From assembly GCF_002788215.1 (NCBI RefSeq), contig NZ_CP024845.1:1178001-1242000 (forward strand): a stretch of 64,000 nt of DNA, read 5' to 3'. Source of the stretch: Halohasta litchfieldiae. GTDB lineage: Archaea; Halobacteriota; Halobacteria; Halobacteriales; Haloferacaceae. The number at the start of each line of letters is the position of its first letter. Within the stretch, counting starts at the first letter, position 1. The notes under the pieces are model-generated. The model saw only the letters and a program-made list of their open reading frames with translations. It was not told the origin of the DNA and made no database searches. Below are positions 9,501 to 17,289 of this stretch, one piece after another. A program made the position numbers and the translations under genes.

Positions 9501-10322
9501 ATGAAGACCCTCCCGAAGTCGCAGATTCTCCGTTTTACTGAGAAGGCGATCCACCTAGCACGCCGAGCAGTCTCTCGATACTCCTCGAAGTTTTCTAAAC
9601 ACCGCTATACACTCCCGCAGCACGTTGTTCTACTGTGTCTCAAAGTTCGGAAGAACACGACCTATCGTGGTCTGCTTGACGAACTGATCGAGATGCCACG
9701 CATTCGTCAAGCTCTTGGATTAACTGAACTACCTACGCCATCAACGCTCTGTAAGGCGTTCAATCGGCTTGATATGGCTGTATGGCGTGTTGTATTGACT
9801 CTCTCAGCGACGCTACTTCCGACGAGTGGAATCGTTGGAGTTGATGCGTCAGGGTTCGACCGCAGTCACGCCTCAAAACATTACACGAAACGGGCTGAAC
9901 TCACGATTCAGCAGCTCAAAGTGACGCTGTTGGTAGATACGAAAGTGAACGCAATTCTCGATCTGCACGTGACGACGACACGAAAACACGATAGTCAGAT
10001 CGCTCCATCGTTGATCAAACGCAACCCCGAGACCATCGACATTCTGCTCGGTGACAAAGGCTACGACGACCAGAAGATCAGACGACTTGCCCGTCACCAC
10101 GAGGTTCGGCCACTGATTAAGCATCGTGAGTTCACATCTCTCCACAAGGCATGGAACGCACGCTTAGACGCTGATCTCTACGGACAGAGAAGTCAATCAG
10201 AGACGGTCAACTCAACGCTCAAACGAAAGTACGGTGCCTTCGTTCGCTCCCGACAATGGTGGAAACAGTTCCGTGAACTCGTTCTTAGATGTCTTGTCCA
10301 CAATATCGACCGAGCCCTCTAA
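9501..10322 (+). CDS. IS5-type DDE transposase
   Basis: A 273-residue transposase, apparently full length. It has GIVGVDASGFDRSHASKHY (first Asp region), the YTKRAELTIQQLKVTLLVDT block, ILLGDKGYDDQKIRR (second Asp) and a C-terminal SQSETVNSTLKRKYG (Glu), the DDE layout of IS5-group enzymes common in haloarchaea. The basic N-terminus (HLARRAVSRYSSKFSKHRY) probably binds the terminal repeats. It starts 36 bp inside the left repeat. It may be active, as no frame damage is visible. Confidence 0.88.
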   Translation: MKTLPKSQILRFTEKAIHLARRAVSRYSSKFSKHRYTLPQHVVLLCLKVRKNTTYRGLLDELIEMPRIRQALGLTELPTPSTLCKAFNRLDMAVWRVVLTLSATLLPTSGIVGVDASGFDRSHASKHYTKRAELTIQQLKVTLLVDTKVNAILDLHVTTTRKHDSQIAPSLIKRNPETIDILLGDKGYDDQKIRRLARHHEVRPLIKHREFTSLHKAWNARLDADLYGQRSQSETVNSTLKRKYGAFVRSRQWWKQFRELVLRCLVHNIDRAL

Positions 10323-10381
10323 GATCAGTACAGAGCAAAGGTCCCACAATCGTTATCTCATCAGGCATTAACCCATTATGT

Positions 10382-10555
10382 ATGTCAAAAGTAATTTGGA
10401 CACTTGCTGTAGCATATGGTCTCGTTGGACTCGGTCTATTCTACAGTTTAGCAGTAGATTCTAGTGAGCTATTTTTAGCCATGACTACCGTCATCTATGT
10501 TCTAATGCTTCCATTAGCATATCTAGTCTATAAAAAACGGGTTGTAAGTGAGTAA
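10382..10555 (+). CDS. Small two-helix membrane protein carried by the IS
   Basis: A 57-residue protein with two hydrophobic segments (IWTLAVAYGLVGLGLFYSLA and FLAMTTVIYVLMLPLAYLVY) joined by a short acidic turn and ending in a basic KKRVVSE tail. It lies between the transposase stop and the right terminal repeat, so it is inside the element if the outer repeat pair is correct. No family recognised. Possible roles are none (a trapped host fragment) or a passenger function; sequence does not decide. Confidence 0.5.
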   Translation: MSKVIWTLAVAYGLVGLGLFYSLAVDSSELFLAMTTVIYVLMLPLAYLVYKKRVVSE

Positions 10556-10679
10556 TCGCTCAAGAAACAGCCAATTCCCACATCTACGTAGCAGCTGTGT
10601 CACTGCTAAAAGTGTTAGTTCAATAGGATTTCAACAAAGCCTATGTACCTTAAACTGGCTATTTTGGATTGGTATACTA

Positions 10680-11748
10680 GAGGGTGTCATAGAAAGCGTC
10701 ACACACGAAGACGCAGGATGTTGGAACTGTGTCTACGAGCGCCAGCATCCTGCAAGAGGAGACTTCTATCGACGAGTTCTTCAATGTAATGGCGACCGAG
10801 ACGCTCGCGTTGTTCGAGCATCTTGAGTTCGACTTTCTCGAAGAATTCGATGTGTTCGCCCCCGCTCGCCGGGGGCGAACACGAGATCATCACCCACCAG
10901 CACTCTTCCGAGCGTTCCTGCACTGCTACTACAAGAACGTCTACGGCATCCGTCCAGTCACGCGAGAACTCCAGAACACGGTCGTCTGGCTCAGCTGTGG
11001 CTTCGATCGACCGCCGTCGAGAGACGCGGTCGATCGCTTCCTCACCGACCTCGAACACGTCGTCGACGAGGTCTTCGACCGCCTCGTCGAGCAGGCCGCC
11101 TGCCGCGGCCTGCTCGACTTGACCTACTCCATCGATTCCACCGACGTGAGGACGATGCCCGCCGACCAAGACGCGTCGAAAGGCTACGATCCAACCGCCG
11201 AAGAGTACTACCACGGCTACGGCTGTACGATCGTCTCGACCGGGCAAAAGATCCCGATTGCCGCGGAGTTCACCGAGAGCAAGCAAGCGCCAGAGGAGAC
11301 GGCGATGCGCGTCACGTGTGACGCGCTCGCCGTCGAGAAACCGATCTGGATGCTTGGAGACAGCGCCTACGACACGCTCGGCTGGCACGACCACCTGCTG
11401 GCCGCAGGGGTCGTGCCAGTCGCTCCGTACAACGCACGAAACACCGACGATCCGAAAGACATCGAGTACAGGGTCGAAGCCCGCATCGACGAACACAGCG
11501 AGGACGTTCAGCTGAAGCAATCGACGCTAGACGAGACGTACAACCGCCGGAGTGGAGTCGAACGAACCAACGACGCCGTCAAGGACTGCGGCCTCGGGCA
11601 CGTTCGCGCCCGAGGCCGCGTCCACGCACGAGCACAAGTGTTCCTCGCGCTGTGCCTTCGTCTCGTTATTGCGATCACCAACGACGAACGCGGAGACAAT
11701 CCAGGAAGCACCGTCATCACGCTATGAGAACTATTCTATGACACCCTC
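10680..11748 (+). mobile_element. 1.07-kb DDE insertion sequence
   Basis: Perfect 15-bp terminal inverted repeats, GAGGGTGTCATAGAA at 10680-10694 and its inverse at 11734-11748, enclose 1069 bp with a single transposase gene. The right end sits within the luciferase-like gene, replacing its C-terminal half. The left end lies only 38 bp from the IS5-type element. Flanking sequences differ, so the rest of the target gene was lost by deletion or rearrangement. Confidence 0.85.
10729..11727 (+). CDS. DDE transposase (IS4/IS5-like) of the 1.07-kb IS
   Basis: A 332-residue transposase beginning at GTG; an ATG at 10789 is an alternative. Key features: YKNVYGIRPVTRELQ in the N-terminal domain, LTYSIDSTDVRTMP (first Asp region), WMLGDSAYDTLGWHD (second Asp) and NRRSGVERTNDAVKDCGL (Glu) near the C-terminus, as in DDE_Tnp_1 enzymes. 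It fills the element and ends just before the right repeat. The exact IS family is not certain. It looks intact. Confidence 0.85.
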   Translation: MSTSASILQEETSIDEFFNVMATETLALFEHLEFDFLEEFDVFAPARRGRTRDHHPPALFRAFLHCYYKNVYGIRPVTRELQNTVVWLSCGFDRPPSRDAVDRFLTDLEHVVDEVFDRLVEQAACRGLLDLTYSIDSTDVRTMPADQDASKGYDPTAEEYYHGYGCTIVSTGQKIPIAAEFTESKQAPEETAMRVTCDALAVEKPIWMLGDSAYDTLGWHDHLLAAGVVPVAPYNARNTDDPKDIEYRVEARIDEHSEDVQLKQSTLDETYNRRSGVERTNDAVKDCGLGHVRARGRVHARAQVFLALCLRLVIAITNDERGDNPGSTVITL

Positions 11749-12165
11749 GACCGCGGTAATCTTTTCGGCGTGGTCCTTGTCTGGATTCTCGACGCGGCGG
11801 TCCGTTCCCAGAGCACGGTCGACGGCTGGTGATCCGTTCGCCCGACCCAGTCCAGCGTCGATACGACCCGGTGCGAGTCCATCTAACGTTCCGAAGAGCT
11901 CTGCGACTTTGAATGGACTGTAGTGGTTGAGTAGGACGGCCCCAGATCCCAGTCGAATCGAGTCCGTTTCAGCAGCGAGGTGACCGAGGAGTACCTCAGG
12001 AGTCGTCCCTGCAAGAGAGTGTGCCATCCCGTGGTGTTCAGCAACCCAGAATCGGGAGTATCCAAGCCTTTCGGCCTGCTGAGCAGCTGTGGCCGTGTTC
12101 GAGTAGGCCTCAGTCGCAGTCCCACCGTCGGGAACTGGAGAGAGATCTACAATAGAAAGTTCCAT
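11749..12165 (-). pseudogene. LLM-class flavin-dependent oxidoreductase, truncated
   Basis: N-terminal 139 codons of a luciferase-like monooxygenase: MELSIVDLSPVPDGGTATEA, the ERLGYSRFWVAEHHGMAHSL motif, and GSGAVLLNHYSPFKVAE before DGLAPGRIDAGLGRA. These form the first third of the TIM barrel and the flavin region. The family is usually about 330-350 residues. Here the frame enters the IS terminal repeat at 11748 and stops after EGVIE, so the enzyme is non-functional. Confidence 0.85.
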
Positions 12166-12267
12166 ATCTCATTTCAATAGATGGAAGCCATTACAGTTTG
12201 TGTGACCGGATCTGATTAGGCACTTTGATATCCGTTCAAGTATTCCCTCAGTAGCACTTATTCACCG
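12166..12267. other. Spacer between the truncated oxidoreductase and the phnE fragment
   Basis: About 100 bp without a coding frame. It lies upstream of the minus-strand oxidoreductase start and downstream of the phnE stop, so the two genes may once have shared an operon. Confidence 0.4.
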
Positions 12268-12453
12268 TTATTTGAGGAGTGAGTTGGACATCCGTTTTGG
12301 GAAGCCGACAATTCGCTGATAGAGGCTCAGTTGTTCCTCATTGTCTCCTTCACGAAGATACGACCGTGTTCGCTGGCTGATAATCTCGACTGACAAGACT
12401 AGCAACACAATGAACAGGATCGTCGACATCATATTGGTAAACTGGAAGGTTTG
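12268..12453 (-). pseudogene. phnE: phnE fragment, C-terminal part
   Basis: Minus-strand frame reading QTFQFTNMMSTILFIVLLVL then SVEIISQRTRSYLREGDN and ending RMSNSLLK with TAA at 12268-12270. It is the last transmembrane segment and cytoplasmic tail of a phosphonate/phosphate-ester ABC transporter permease of the PhnE type. The matching upstream part of the same protein is found 1.5 kb away at 13992-14163, on the other side of the TnpB element, so the gene was split by that insertion. Confidence 0.75.
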
Positions 12454-12454
12454 C

Positions 12455-12600
12455 TGCTCGGTGACATCCTCCTCGCCGTAAACGGCGAGGCTTCCCTGCC
12501 GCAGTTGGGATATTTATCGTTTGCAGATGCTCGCCTGTTGAGCGAACGTCCCCTGTCCACAGCTGGGGTCGTGTTCTCCACGACGGAACAGGTTGACTAC
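12455..12600 (-). ncRNA. Candidate TnpB guide (omega) RNA region
   Basis: In tnpB-bearing elements the 3' end of the gene and the right end of the element encode a structured RNA whose 3' tail, beyond the element, guides TnpB. Here the tnpB stop (12514) is followed by about 60 bp to the element end, containing an 8-bp GC stem with a four-base loop (12471-12490). The RNA scaffold would overlap the tnpB C-terminal codons. Its guide would be read from the phnE sequence starting near 12453 (AAACCTTCCAG on the minus strand). Boundaries are inferred. Confidence 0.4.
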
Positions 12601-13818
12601 TGGACGTGCCACACGCCCGCTACACCTATCCCCGGATGATCGGGGACTCGGAGTTACCTTTTGTGCTTGGTCTAACCGACGCCGAATGTTCTCTGCACCA
12701 TTCGAGTCGGCGTTCATCACGGCTTCACACCCACGACAGACGTACAAGCCGCGCTCTACACGGTTTGCGTCTCGTTTCTGTCCACAACACGAACACGTCT
12801 TCGACGTGTCTCGTTCGCTCACTACGACCACTGCGATCCCTTCGGCTTTCGCCTTGTAGGTGAGTAAAGTCGTGAAGCGGTCGAACGCCCATCCGTGCAA
12901 GCCTTTGTTTCCACGGTCGCCCCAGTTCCGAGGCTCACCAGTCTCGTCGTCTTTACGTATGCCTCCGAGGTTGCCGACAGCAATTGTTCCGATACCTCGT
13001 TCAACACACTCTGTAACGATGTGTTTCGTGACAGCGTGTAAGTAGTGCGACCGACGCTCGGAACGCTTCTGCCGGAGTCGGAGTGCCTTGTTTGACCGGG
13101 AGGAGTTGCACTTCGCTATCTCCTTGGCGAAGTACCGTTCGTCAGTCTTGAGAACGTTCCCCGGATACAACTCATGGTCGCCTGTGGAATACGAGACGGC
13201 GGCGAAGTTCGAGATACCGAGGTCGATCCCGGCAGTTTCGTCGCCGGGAGACTCAGCCTCGATCTCATGTTTACAGACGATATGAAGTTCCCATTCGTCT
13301 CCATTCCAGACTGCTTTTATCTGACGAACATTCTCGACAGCAACATCTGGCCGGGTTTCGATCTCGCAGAGAATGAAATCTGACCAGTGTTCTTTGAGGT
13401 TGCGGCCTTTCGAGAGGCGTATCCGGTTGTTCTTGCTGTCGTGTTTGAAGCCGTCTTCTTTGAACGTAACCGTCGACCGTGGATGATTGTCGCCGTTCTT
13501 GCGATACTTCGGTGGGTTTGCGCGGTCGTCCCCGTTTCGGCGTTTGGCATACCACCCGTGGAACGCTTCAGCGAGTTCTTCAATGACTCGCTGACTCGAC
13601 TGTGAATTGAGGTCGGCGTAGCGTTCGTGGTTCTTTAGATATGCCTTGAGTGGGCCATCCTCGGGGATTGTCCCTGTCTCGCTCCAGATACGGTTGCACG
13701 TCCAGCGTGCGATGTTCCAGAGTTTCGAGGCGGCAAACCCAAGCGAGTCCAGATCACCCTTGACCTGTTGCTGATTCCGTATGGTAGCAACGTAGGTTCG
13801 AGTGACCTGAATCGCCAT
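12514..13818 (-). CDS. tnpB: TnpB-type RNA-guided nuclease of an IS605-group element
   Basis: A 434-residue TnpB. The N-terminal helical domain is followed by RuvC-I GIDLGISNFAAV near residue 195, RuvC-II region IGTIAVGNLGGIRKDDE near 278, a zinc ribbon (CSCCGQ ... YVCRGCEA) near 345-370, and RuvC-III NADSNGAENIRR near 375. The canonical TnpB RuvC-II motif is V-E-D-L; here it reads V-G-N-L, so the usual catalytic Glu is absent and an acid in the nearby KDDE might substitute. The gene is uninterrupted. Known roles of TnpB are element retention by cutting empty donor sites, and possible adaptation to regulation. Confidence 0.88.
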   Translation of the reverse strand: MAIQVTRTYVATIRNQQQVKGDLDSLGFAASKLWNIARWTCNRIWSETGTIPEDGPLKAYLKNHERYADLNSQSSQRVIEELAEAFHGWYAKRRNGDDRANPPKYRKNGDNHPRSTVTFKEDGFKHDSKNNRIRLSKGRNLKEHWSDFILCEIETRPDVAVENVRQIKAVWNGDEWELHIVCKHEIEAESPGDETAGIDLGISNFAAVSYSTGDHELYPGNVLKTDERYFAKEIAKCNSSRSNKALRLRQKRSERRSHYLHAVTKHIVTECVERGIGTIAVGNLGGIRKDDETGEPRNWGDRGNKGLHGWAFDRFTTLLTYKAKAEGIAVVVVSERDTSKTCSCCGQKRDANRVERGLYVCRGCEAVMNADSNGAENIRRRLDQAQKVTPSPRSSGDRCSGRVARPVVNLFRRGEHDPSCGQGTFAQQASICKR

Positions 13819-13911
13819 ACATAGACTATGTAAATAAACCTACTTAATGATGTGGGTTAACATTGAATATCCAGCCTGCTATCCACAGTGGGTTGTGCTG
13901 GGGTTGTCGGA

Positions 13912-13980
13912 TTCACGCCCGGTCGCCAGACTGCGTCTGGCGGGCAATCAGAAATCAAAGATTTCTGATAACGGCGTGAA
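13912..13980. repeat. Junction-forming palindrome at the 5' end of the TnpB element
   Basis: An outer 8-bp stem TTCACGCC (13912-13919) pairs with GGCGTGAA (13973-13980). Inside are two perfect hairpins: CGCCAGAC/GTCTGGCG (13924-13942, loop TGC) and ATCAGAAATC/GATTTCTGAT (13947-13969, loop AAA). The result is a three-way junction in single-stranded DNA or RNA. It lies in the left end of the element, where IS605-type subterminal hairpins occur, but is larger than a simple hairpin. It might instead be a second, older element end. Confidence 0.65.
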
Positions 13981-13991
13981 CGCCGGGATTC

Positions 13992-14163
13992 TCTCCTTGA
14001 AAAAGATAGACAACGTCACACCCAAACCGCCAGCACCGATGATGCCGAGACTGACTGCGGAACGGACGTTGTTTTCTAAAATAAACATCGACCAAGCAAT
14101 AAATGGCCGAACGATTTGGGTAATCATTCCGAAGGTAATTGTTTGGTCGCGTCTCAGAACCGT
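13992..14163 (-). pseudogene. phnE: phnE fragment, middle part
   Basis: Minus-strand frame reading LRRDQTITFGMITQIVRPFI, then AWSMFILENNVRSAVSLGII and GAGGLGVTLSIFFK, characteristic of phosphonate ABC transporter permeases (the ENNVRSA...GIIGAGGLG block is the EAA-like coupling loop). It joins the C-terminal fragment at 12268-12453 once the TnpB element is removed. On its other side it is cut at 14163 by an ISH6-like transposase remnant, so the N-terminal half is missing. Confidence 0.75.
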
Positions 14164-14545
14164 TTAGACTTCACCTCCAGTAGCCTCAACCGAGGCGGTG
14201 CAGTGAATCTTCTCGTGGATTGATTCACACAGAACCTCATTGAAAAACTGGTTGTAGCGATCTGGGTCTTGGTATTTCACCAGTCGGAGCTGAAGCACTG
14301 CATTCAACCCGGCCCGGCTCCACTGCATCCAGTCTCGCTTGCACCGTTTAGCGACTTCTCCCATTGCCCGTTCGACGGGATTTGAGGTCCACCGCACCTC
14401 AATCCCGTCGAGTGCTTTCTCTGCAAACCTCTGCATCGATGGTAATCCCTGCCGCAAGTACGCTGCTGCTTTCTCTGAGCCGAACTGGCTCAATTGCCAA
14501 ATTGTCTTCTCTATCCGTTCGCCACGATTCGGTGATCATGTCTCT
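14164..14545 (-). pseudogene. ISH6-like transposase, C-terminal remnant
   Basis: Minus-strand frame with IEKTIWQLSQFGSEKAAAYL, then GIEVRWTSNPVERAMGEVAK and RCKRDWMQWSRAGLNAVLQL, ending at TAA 14164-14166. The RWTSNPVERAMGEVAKRCK block is typical of the C-terminus of ISH6-group transposases of haloarchaea. The frame meets a stop upstream near 14545, where the sequence changes to the promoter region of the SDR gene. Only about 125 residues of a protein of roughly 400-450 remain. Confidence 0.65.
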
Positions 14546-14590
14546 ATCAGCAAACCAGCACTTATGTTGTGTCCGGCAGACCTACCATCC

Positions 14591-15343
14591 GTGAGCGATA
14601 CACACCAACTCGACGGCGAGGTAGCTCTTGTGACCGGCGCGTCATCCGGTATTGGGCGTGCCGTAGCCACGACACTTGCAGCCGACGGCGCGGCCGTCGC
14701 CGTTGCCGCCCGGCGTGAAGAGCGTCTGGAAGATCTAGTCGACGAGATCGAAACCGACGGCGGGACCGCTCTGGCAGTGCCGACAGACGTGACCGACACT
14801 GACGCAGTCCATGAGATGATCGCGACCACTCGTGCGGAACTCGGCGGCCTGGATATATTGATCAACAATGCGGGCGTTATGCTGCTCGCACCGGTTATTC
14901 GTGCCGAACACGACGACCTCCAGCAGATGCTCGATGTGAACCTCAAAGGGTTGATGGCTGCAACACGAGAAGCACTTCCTGGACTACTCGATCAGAACAG
15001 CGGACATATTGTCAATATCTCCTCGGTTGCGGGCCAGACAGCAAACGAGACCAGCGGTGGCTATTCCGCGACGAAGTTCGGTGTCAACGCCTTTTCAGAG
15101 TCACTGCGGAAAGAGATCGCCGACAGTGACGTTCGAGTGACTGTCGTCTCCCCTGGGGCCGTCGAGACGGAACTTGGCGACCACATCCCCGATGAACAAA
15201 CGAAAGAACGAATGGCCGATCTGACTGACGATTTGATCCCGCTCCACCCAGACGACATTGCCAATGGCATTGCGTATGCACTCACTCAACCACCACGTGT
15301 GAGCGTGAACGAACTCGTGATCCGACCCACAAATCAACGGTAA
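14591..15343 (+). CDS. Short-chain dehydrogenase/reductase (SDR)
   Basis: A 250-residue classical SDR when started at the GTG at 14591 (VSDTHQLDGEVALVTG); an in-frame ATG at 14564 adds nine residues and lacks family support. Rossmann glycine motif TGASSGIG, NNAG motif (ILINNAGVM), catalytic Ser in VNISSVAG, YSATK with Tyr and Lys, and the C-terminal SPGAVETEL are all present. ARREE after the second strand suggests NADP preference. The substrate cannot be told. It is isolated, next to transposon remnants that end just upstream of its start. Confidence 0.9.
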   Translation: MSDTHQLDGEVALVTGASSGIGRAVATTLAADGAAVAVAARREERLEDLVDEIETDGGTALAVPTDVTDTDAVHEMIATTRAELGGLDILINNAGVMLLAPVIRAEHDDLQQMLDVNLKGLMAATREALPGLLDQNSGHIVNISSVAGQTANETSGGYSATKFGVNAFSESLRKEIADSDVRVTVVSPGAVETELGDHIPDEQTKERMADLTDDLIPLHPDDIANGIAYALTQPPRVSVNELVIRPTNQR

Positions 15344-15680
15344 TCGCTGTCTGCTTGCCGTTTGCTGACGATCGAGTCCACAGCAGCCCAGATATGAAAG
15401 AACCCAGTGGTCTCTACTAGGGGGTTGGATGCCTCCGGTGAGCCAATAGGGAGTGGTTGCAAGGTGATACTCGTGGCTCGGAGGGATGGTGTTCCAGCAT
15501 AGTAATCGATACCGTCGACATACGAAGGAAGCAATGCTCTACTCAGAGTATGAGTGCAGCATGGTGGCCTGTTTTATTCTGAGTCCACTGAAACATTCGA
15601 TCAAATGCCTACGTACTGTGTTGTCTGCGAGTGGTTTTTTCAGCCAGTATTTTATTAAGTTAGCTCAAATAACATAATGT

Positions 15681-15785
15681 ATGGTCGGCACGGGCACACT
15701 CATTATCGGAGTTTCGTTAACTGTCGTGATGGTTTTGACTCTGGGGCTGTTGTTACGGTTGTTCAAAGACGCTGATGGACTCTAA
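15681..15785 (+). CDS. Possible 34-residue single-helix membrane peptide
   Basis: ATG at 15681 opens a frame reading MVGTGTLIIGVSLTVVMVLT then LGLLLRLFKDADGL, one strongly hydrophobic helix with a basic/acidic tail. An AT-rich stretch (TATTTTATTAAG) about 30 bp upstream could be its promoter. No homologue is recognised. The hydrophobic run without interruption is the only coding evidence. Confidence 0.35.
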   Translation: MVGTGTLIIGVSLTVVMVLTLGLLLRLFKDADGL

Positions 15786-15847
15786 TCAGCGTAGAGCACA
15801 TTTGGTTCATGCTGCATTCGCACTCGCAGTATAGCAATGAGTAGACC

Positions 15848-15886
15848 TAACCAACAAAAGAGGCAGAGAAGTCCTTCTGTTGGTTA
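15848..15886. repeat. TAACCAACA inverted repeat, copy 1
   Basis: TAACCAACA (15848-15856) and TGTTGGTTA (15878-15886) face each other with 21 bp between, so half-sites repeat every 30 bp. Same family as the copies at 26273, 29121, 29394, 55681 and 56408. Confidence 0.75.
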
Positions 15887-16038
15887 AGCTTGTGAAGACT
15901 CTGGAATAGATTCTGGAAACGCTCTATTAACAAAAGAAAACCCACCGAAGAAACCGAGTTCGCCACTACCCAATACCACTCCTGAAACATGGAAATCACA
16001 CACTTCGGATTATGTTGTTCTTCGTCGACTAACGAAGT

Positions 16039-16995
16039 ATGTTTGAGAAATCAGGGTCGACGTCACCATCGTCGTCCAGACCGCTCGCAGTGAGTCGACC
16101 AACTCGGGGATCAGAACGAAACCAAGACCTCGTCAACAAAGCTAACCCATCAAGTGATGACCTCCTACTCCCGTCGCTCAATAACGGTATCACGCTCCTG
16201 GATGTCGACGGCAGTCGGGGGGTTCCAGTGCTCCAATCGCTTGTCCTCGATCACCTACTACTCCACAACGGACCCGCTTTCTGGGTCGACGCAAATGGCC
16301 ACGCGACGACGACCACACTCGCCCAGATCGCGCCCAGTCATCGGCTTCTCAATCGCATCCATGTCGCACGCGGCTTCACTGCTTACCAGCACTACGGCGC
16401 GGTCTGTGACCTCCCGACGGCAGTGAATCAATCCATCCAAGAATCGACCGACAATACCGGACCGCGAGGTCGACAGCCTACGGATTCTGACAACGACTCC
16501 TCCCTGCACACCCCATCGCTCATCGTCGCCCCCGCTGTCGACGCCCAGTACCGCACTGATGACACCCTCAACGAGGGACACGCAAAAACCCTCCAAGCGC
16601 GAACACTCGCCCGCTTGGCGACCTACGCTGACGGCTACGATGTCCCCGTTCTTGCCACCCGTAGTAAGCGCGACACGTTCGCGGAGCCGGTCAAAACGGC
16701 CGCCGACCACCATCTGGAGTGTGAGCAAACCCGAATGGGCCCGCGGATTGTCGGTGACGACTTCGAGACCCTCATCTATCCCGTCGACGACGGCGCATAC
16801 TATCAGACGACGTTTGCCTACTGGCGACAGTTGCTCGAAGCACGCGCTGCGCAGGTCGGTATCGAACCAACGACCACCTCGCCGTCGACTCCCGACAGTG
16901 TGGGTACTGGCCTCACCACGACCGGCGAGACGACCTCGATGGCGGCGAATCCTCTGCTCGATGCATGGACTGCTGGTGGTCCTGGAGGGCGATAG
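16039..16995 (+). CDS. RecA/RadA-superfamily-like protein of haloarchaeal accessory DNA
   Basis: A 318-residue protein. After a Ser-rich N-terminus, residues about 50-120 (GITLLDVDGSRGVPVLQSLV, then HNGPAFWVDANGHATTTTL) resemble the RecA-like core in which a strand-loop-helix is followed by a Walker B-like hydrophobic strand, but a canonical GxxGxGK P-loop is not visible. SLIVAPAVDAQYR and LATYADGYDVPVLATRSKRD resemble later strands. The C-terminal 60 residues are Thr/Ser-rich. It is followed after 2 bp by a small coiled-coil protein, with which it probably forms one unit. ATP-dependent recombination or partition is possible; activity is uncertain. Confidence 0.6.
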   Translation: MFEKSGSTSPSSSRPLAVSRPTRGSERNQDLVNKANPSSDDLLLPSLNNGITLLDVDGSRGVPVLQSLVLDHLLLHNGPAFWVDANGHATTTTLAQIAPSHRLLNRIHVARGFTAYQHYGAVCDLPTAVNQSIQESTDNTGPRGRQPTDSDNDSSLHTPSLIVAPAVDAQYRTDDTLNEGHAKTLQARTLARLATYADGYDVPVLATRSKRDTFAEPVKTAADHHLECEQTRMGPRIVGDDFETLIYPVDDGAYYQTTFAYWRQLLEARAAQVGIEPTTTSPSTPDSVGTGLTTTGETTSMAANPLLDAWTAGGPGGR

Positions 16996-16997
16996 CG

Positions 16998-17276
16998 ATG
17001 GGACGAACGAATCCAACCTATCGGGACGCACTCCGAGCTATCGAAGACCGCTGGCAGGACTTTCGTCGAGCCCTCCGTCGACGCGATCAACCCCGCTTCG
17101 ATCAGTTGTTCGCCTACGTACGGGAACACGCCGATGCCAGCGGGCTGTTGAACCATCAGAATCCACTGTTGCCCGCACTGCTCAGTATCGATCTCGAACA
17201 GGAGCGTCGACTCGATGAACACGAAGAACGGCTTGAGGAACTCGAAGAAGAGATTGAAGCAGAGGAAAACAAATAG
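16998..17276 (+). CDS. Small charged coiled-coil protein paired with the RecA-like gene
   Basis: 92 residues starting MGRTNPTYRDALRAIEDRWQ and ending with a heptad-rich acidic tail (ERRLDEHEERLEELEEEIEA). Conserved in style with small haloarchaeal proteins found next to RecA-like genes, but the function is unknown. It starts 2 bp after the previous stop and should be translationally coupled. The C-terminal coiled coil suggests dimerisation or binding to its partner. Confidence 0.7.
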   Translation: MGRTNPTYRDALRAIEDRWQDFRRALRRRDQPRFDQLFAYVREHADASGLLNHQNPLLPALLSIDLEQERRLDEHEERLEELEEEIEAEENK

Positions 17277-17289
17277 TACGAATATAGCC

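Larger units (their letters stand above)
9449..10641 (+). mobile_element. IS5-type insertion sequence with an extra small gene
   Basis: Left terminal repeat GGCTCTGTTGAAATCC (9449-9464) and right repeat GGATTTCAACAAAGCC (10626-10641) match as inverted repeats at 15 of 16 positions and enclose 1193 bp. Inside are the DDE transposase (9501-10322) and a small membrane protein gene (10382-10555). A shorter element ending near 10337 is also possible, because GCTCTGT occurs there in inverse. Flanks show no convincing target duplication (CTATC on the left, TATGT on the right). Confidence 0.7.
12455..13992 (-). mobile_element. IS200/IS605-group element carrying tnpB only, inserted in phnE
   Basis: The element lies between two collinear phnE fragments, which defines its limits to within a few bases: after ...SIFFK (about 13992) and before QTFQF (12453). 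It carries tnpB and no tnpA (IS1341-like). The downstream end has a hairpin CCTCGCCG-loop-CGGCGAGG at 12471-12490. The upstream end has an elaborate junction-forming palindrome at 13912-13980. Such subterminal hairpins are the substrate of the Y1 transposase, which would have to act in trans. Confidence 0.75.
15344..16038. other. Gene-poor stretch with a TTAACCAACA inverted repeat
   Basis: Almost 700 bp with no long coding frame. It contains a possible 34-codon membrane peptide gene (15681-15785), an inverted repeat of the dispersed TAACCAACA family (15848-15886), and CTTCGT/ACGAAG arms (16020-16037) abutting the next start codon, which may be an operator for the 16039 gene. Confidence 0.5.

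Noticed and set aside
10699-11520. 273-codon open frame on the minus strand
   Set aside because: Antisense to the transposase of the 1.07-kb IS, whose DDE motifs are clear.
16258-17031. 257-codon open frame on the minus strand
   Set aside because: Antisense to the RecA-like gene, low-complexity Arg/Val/Gly-rich.
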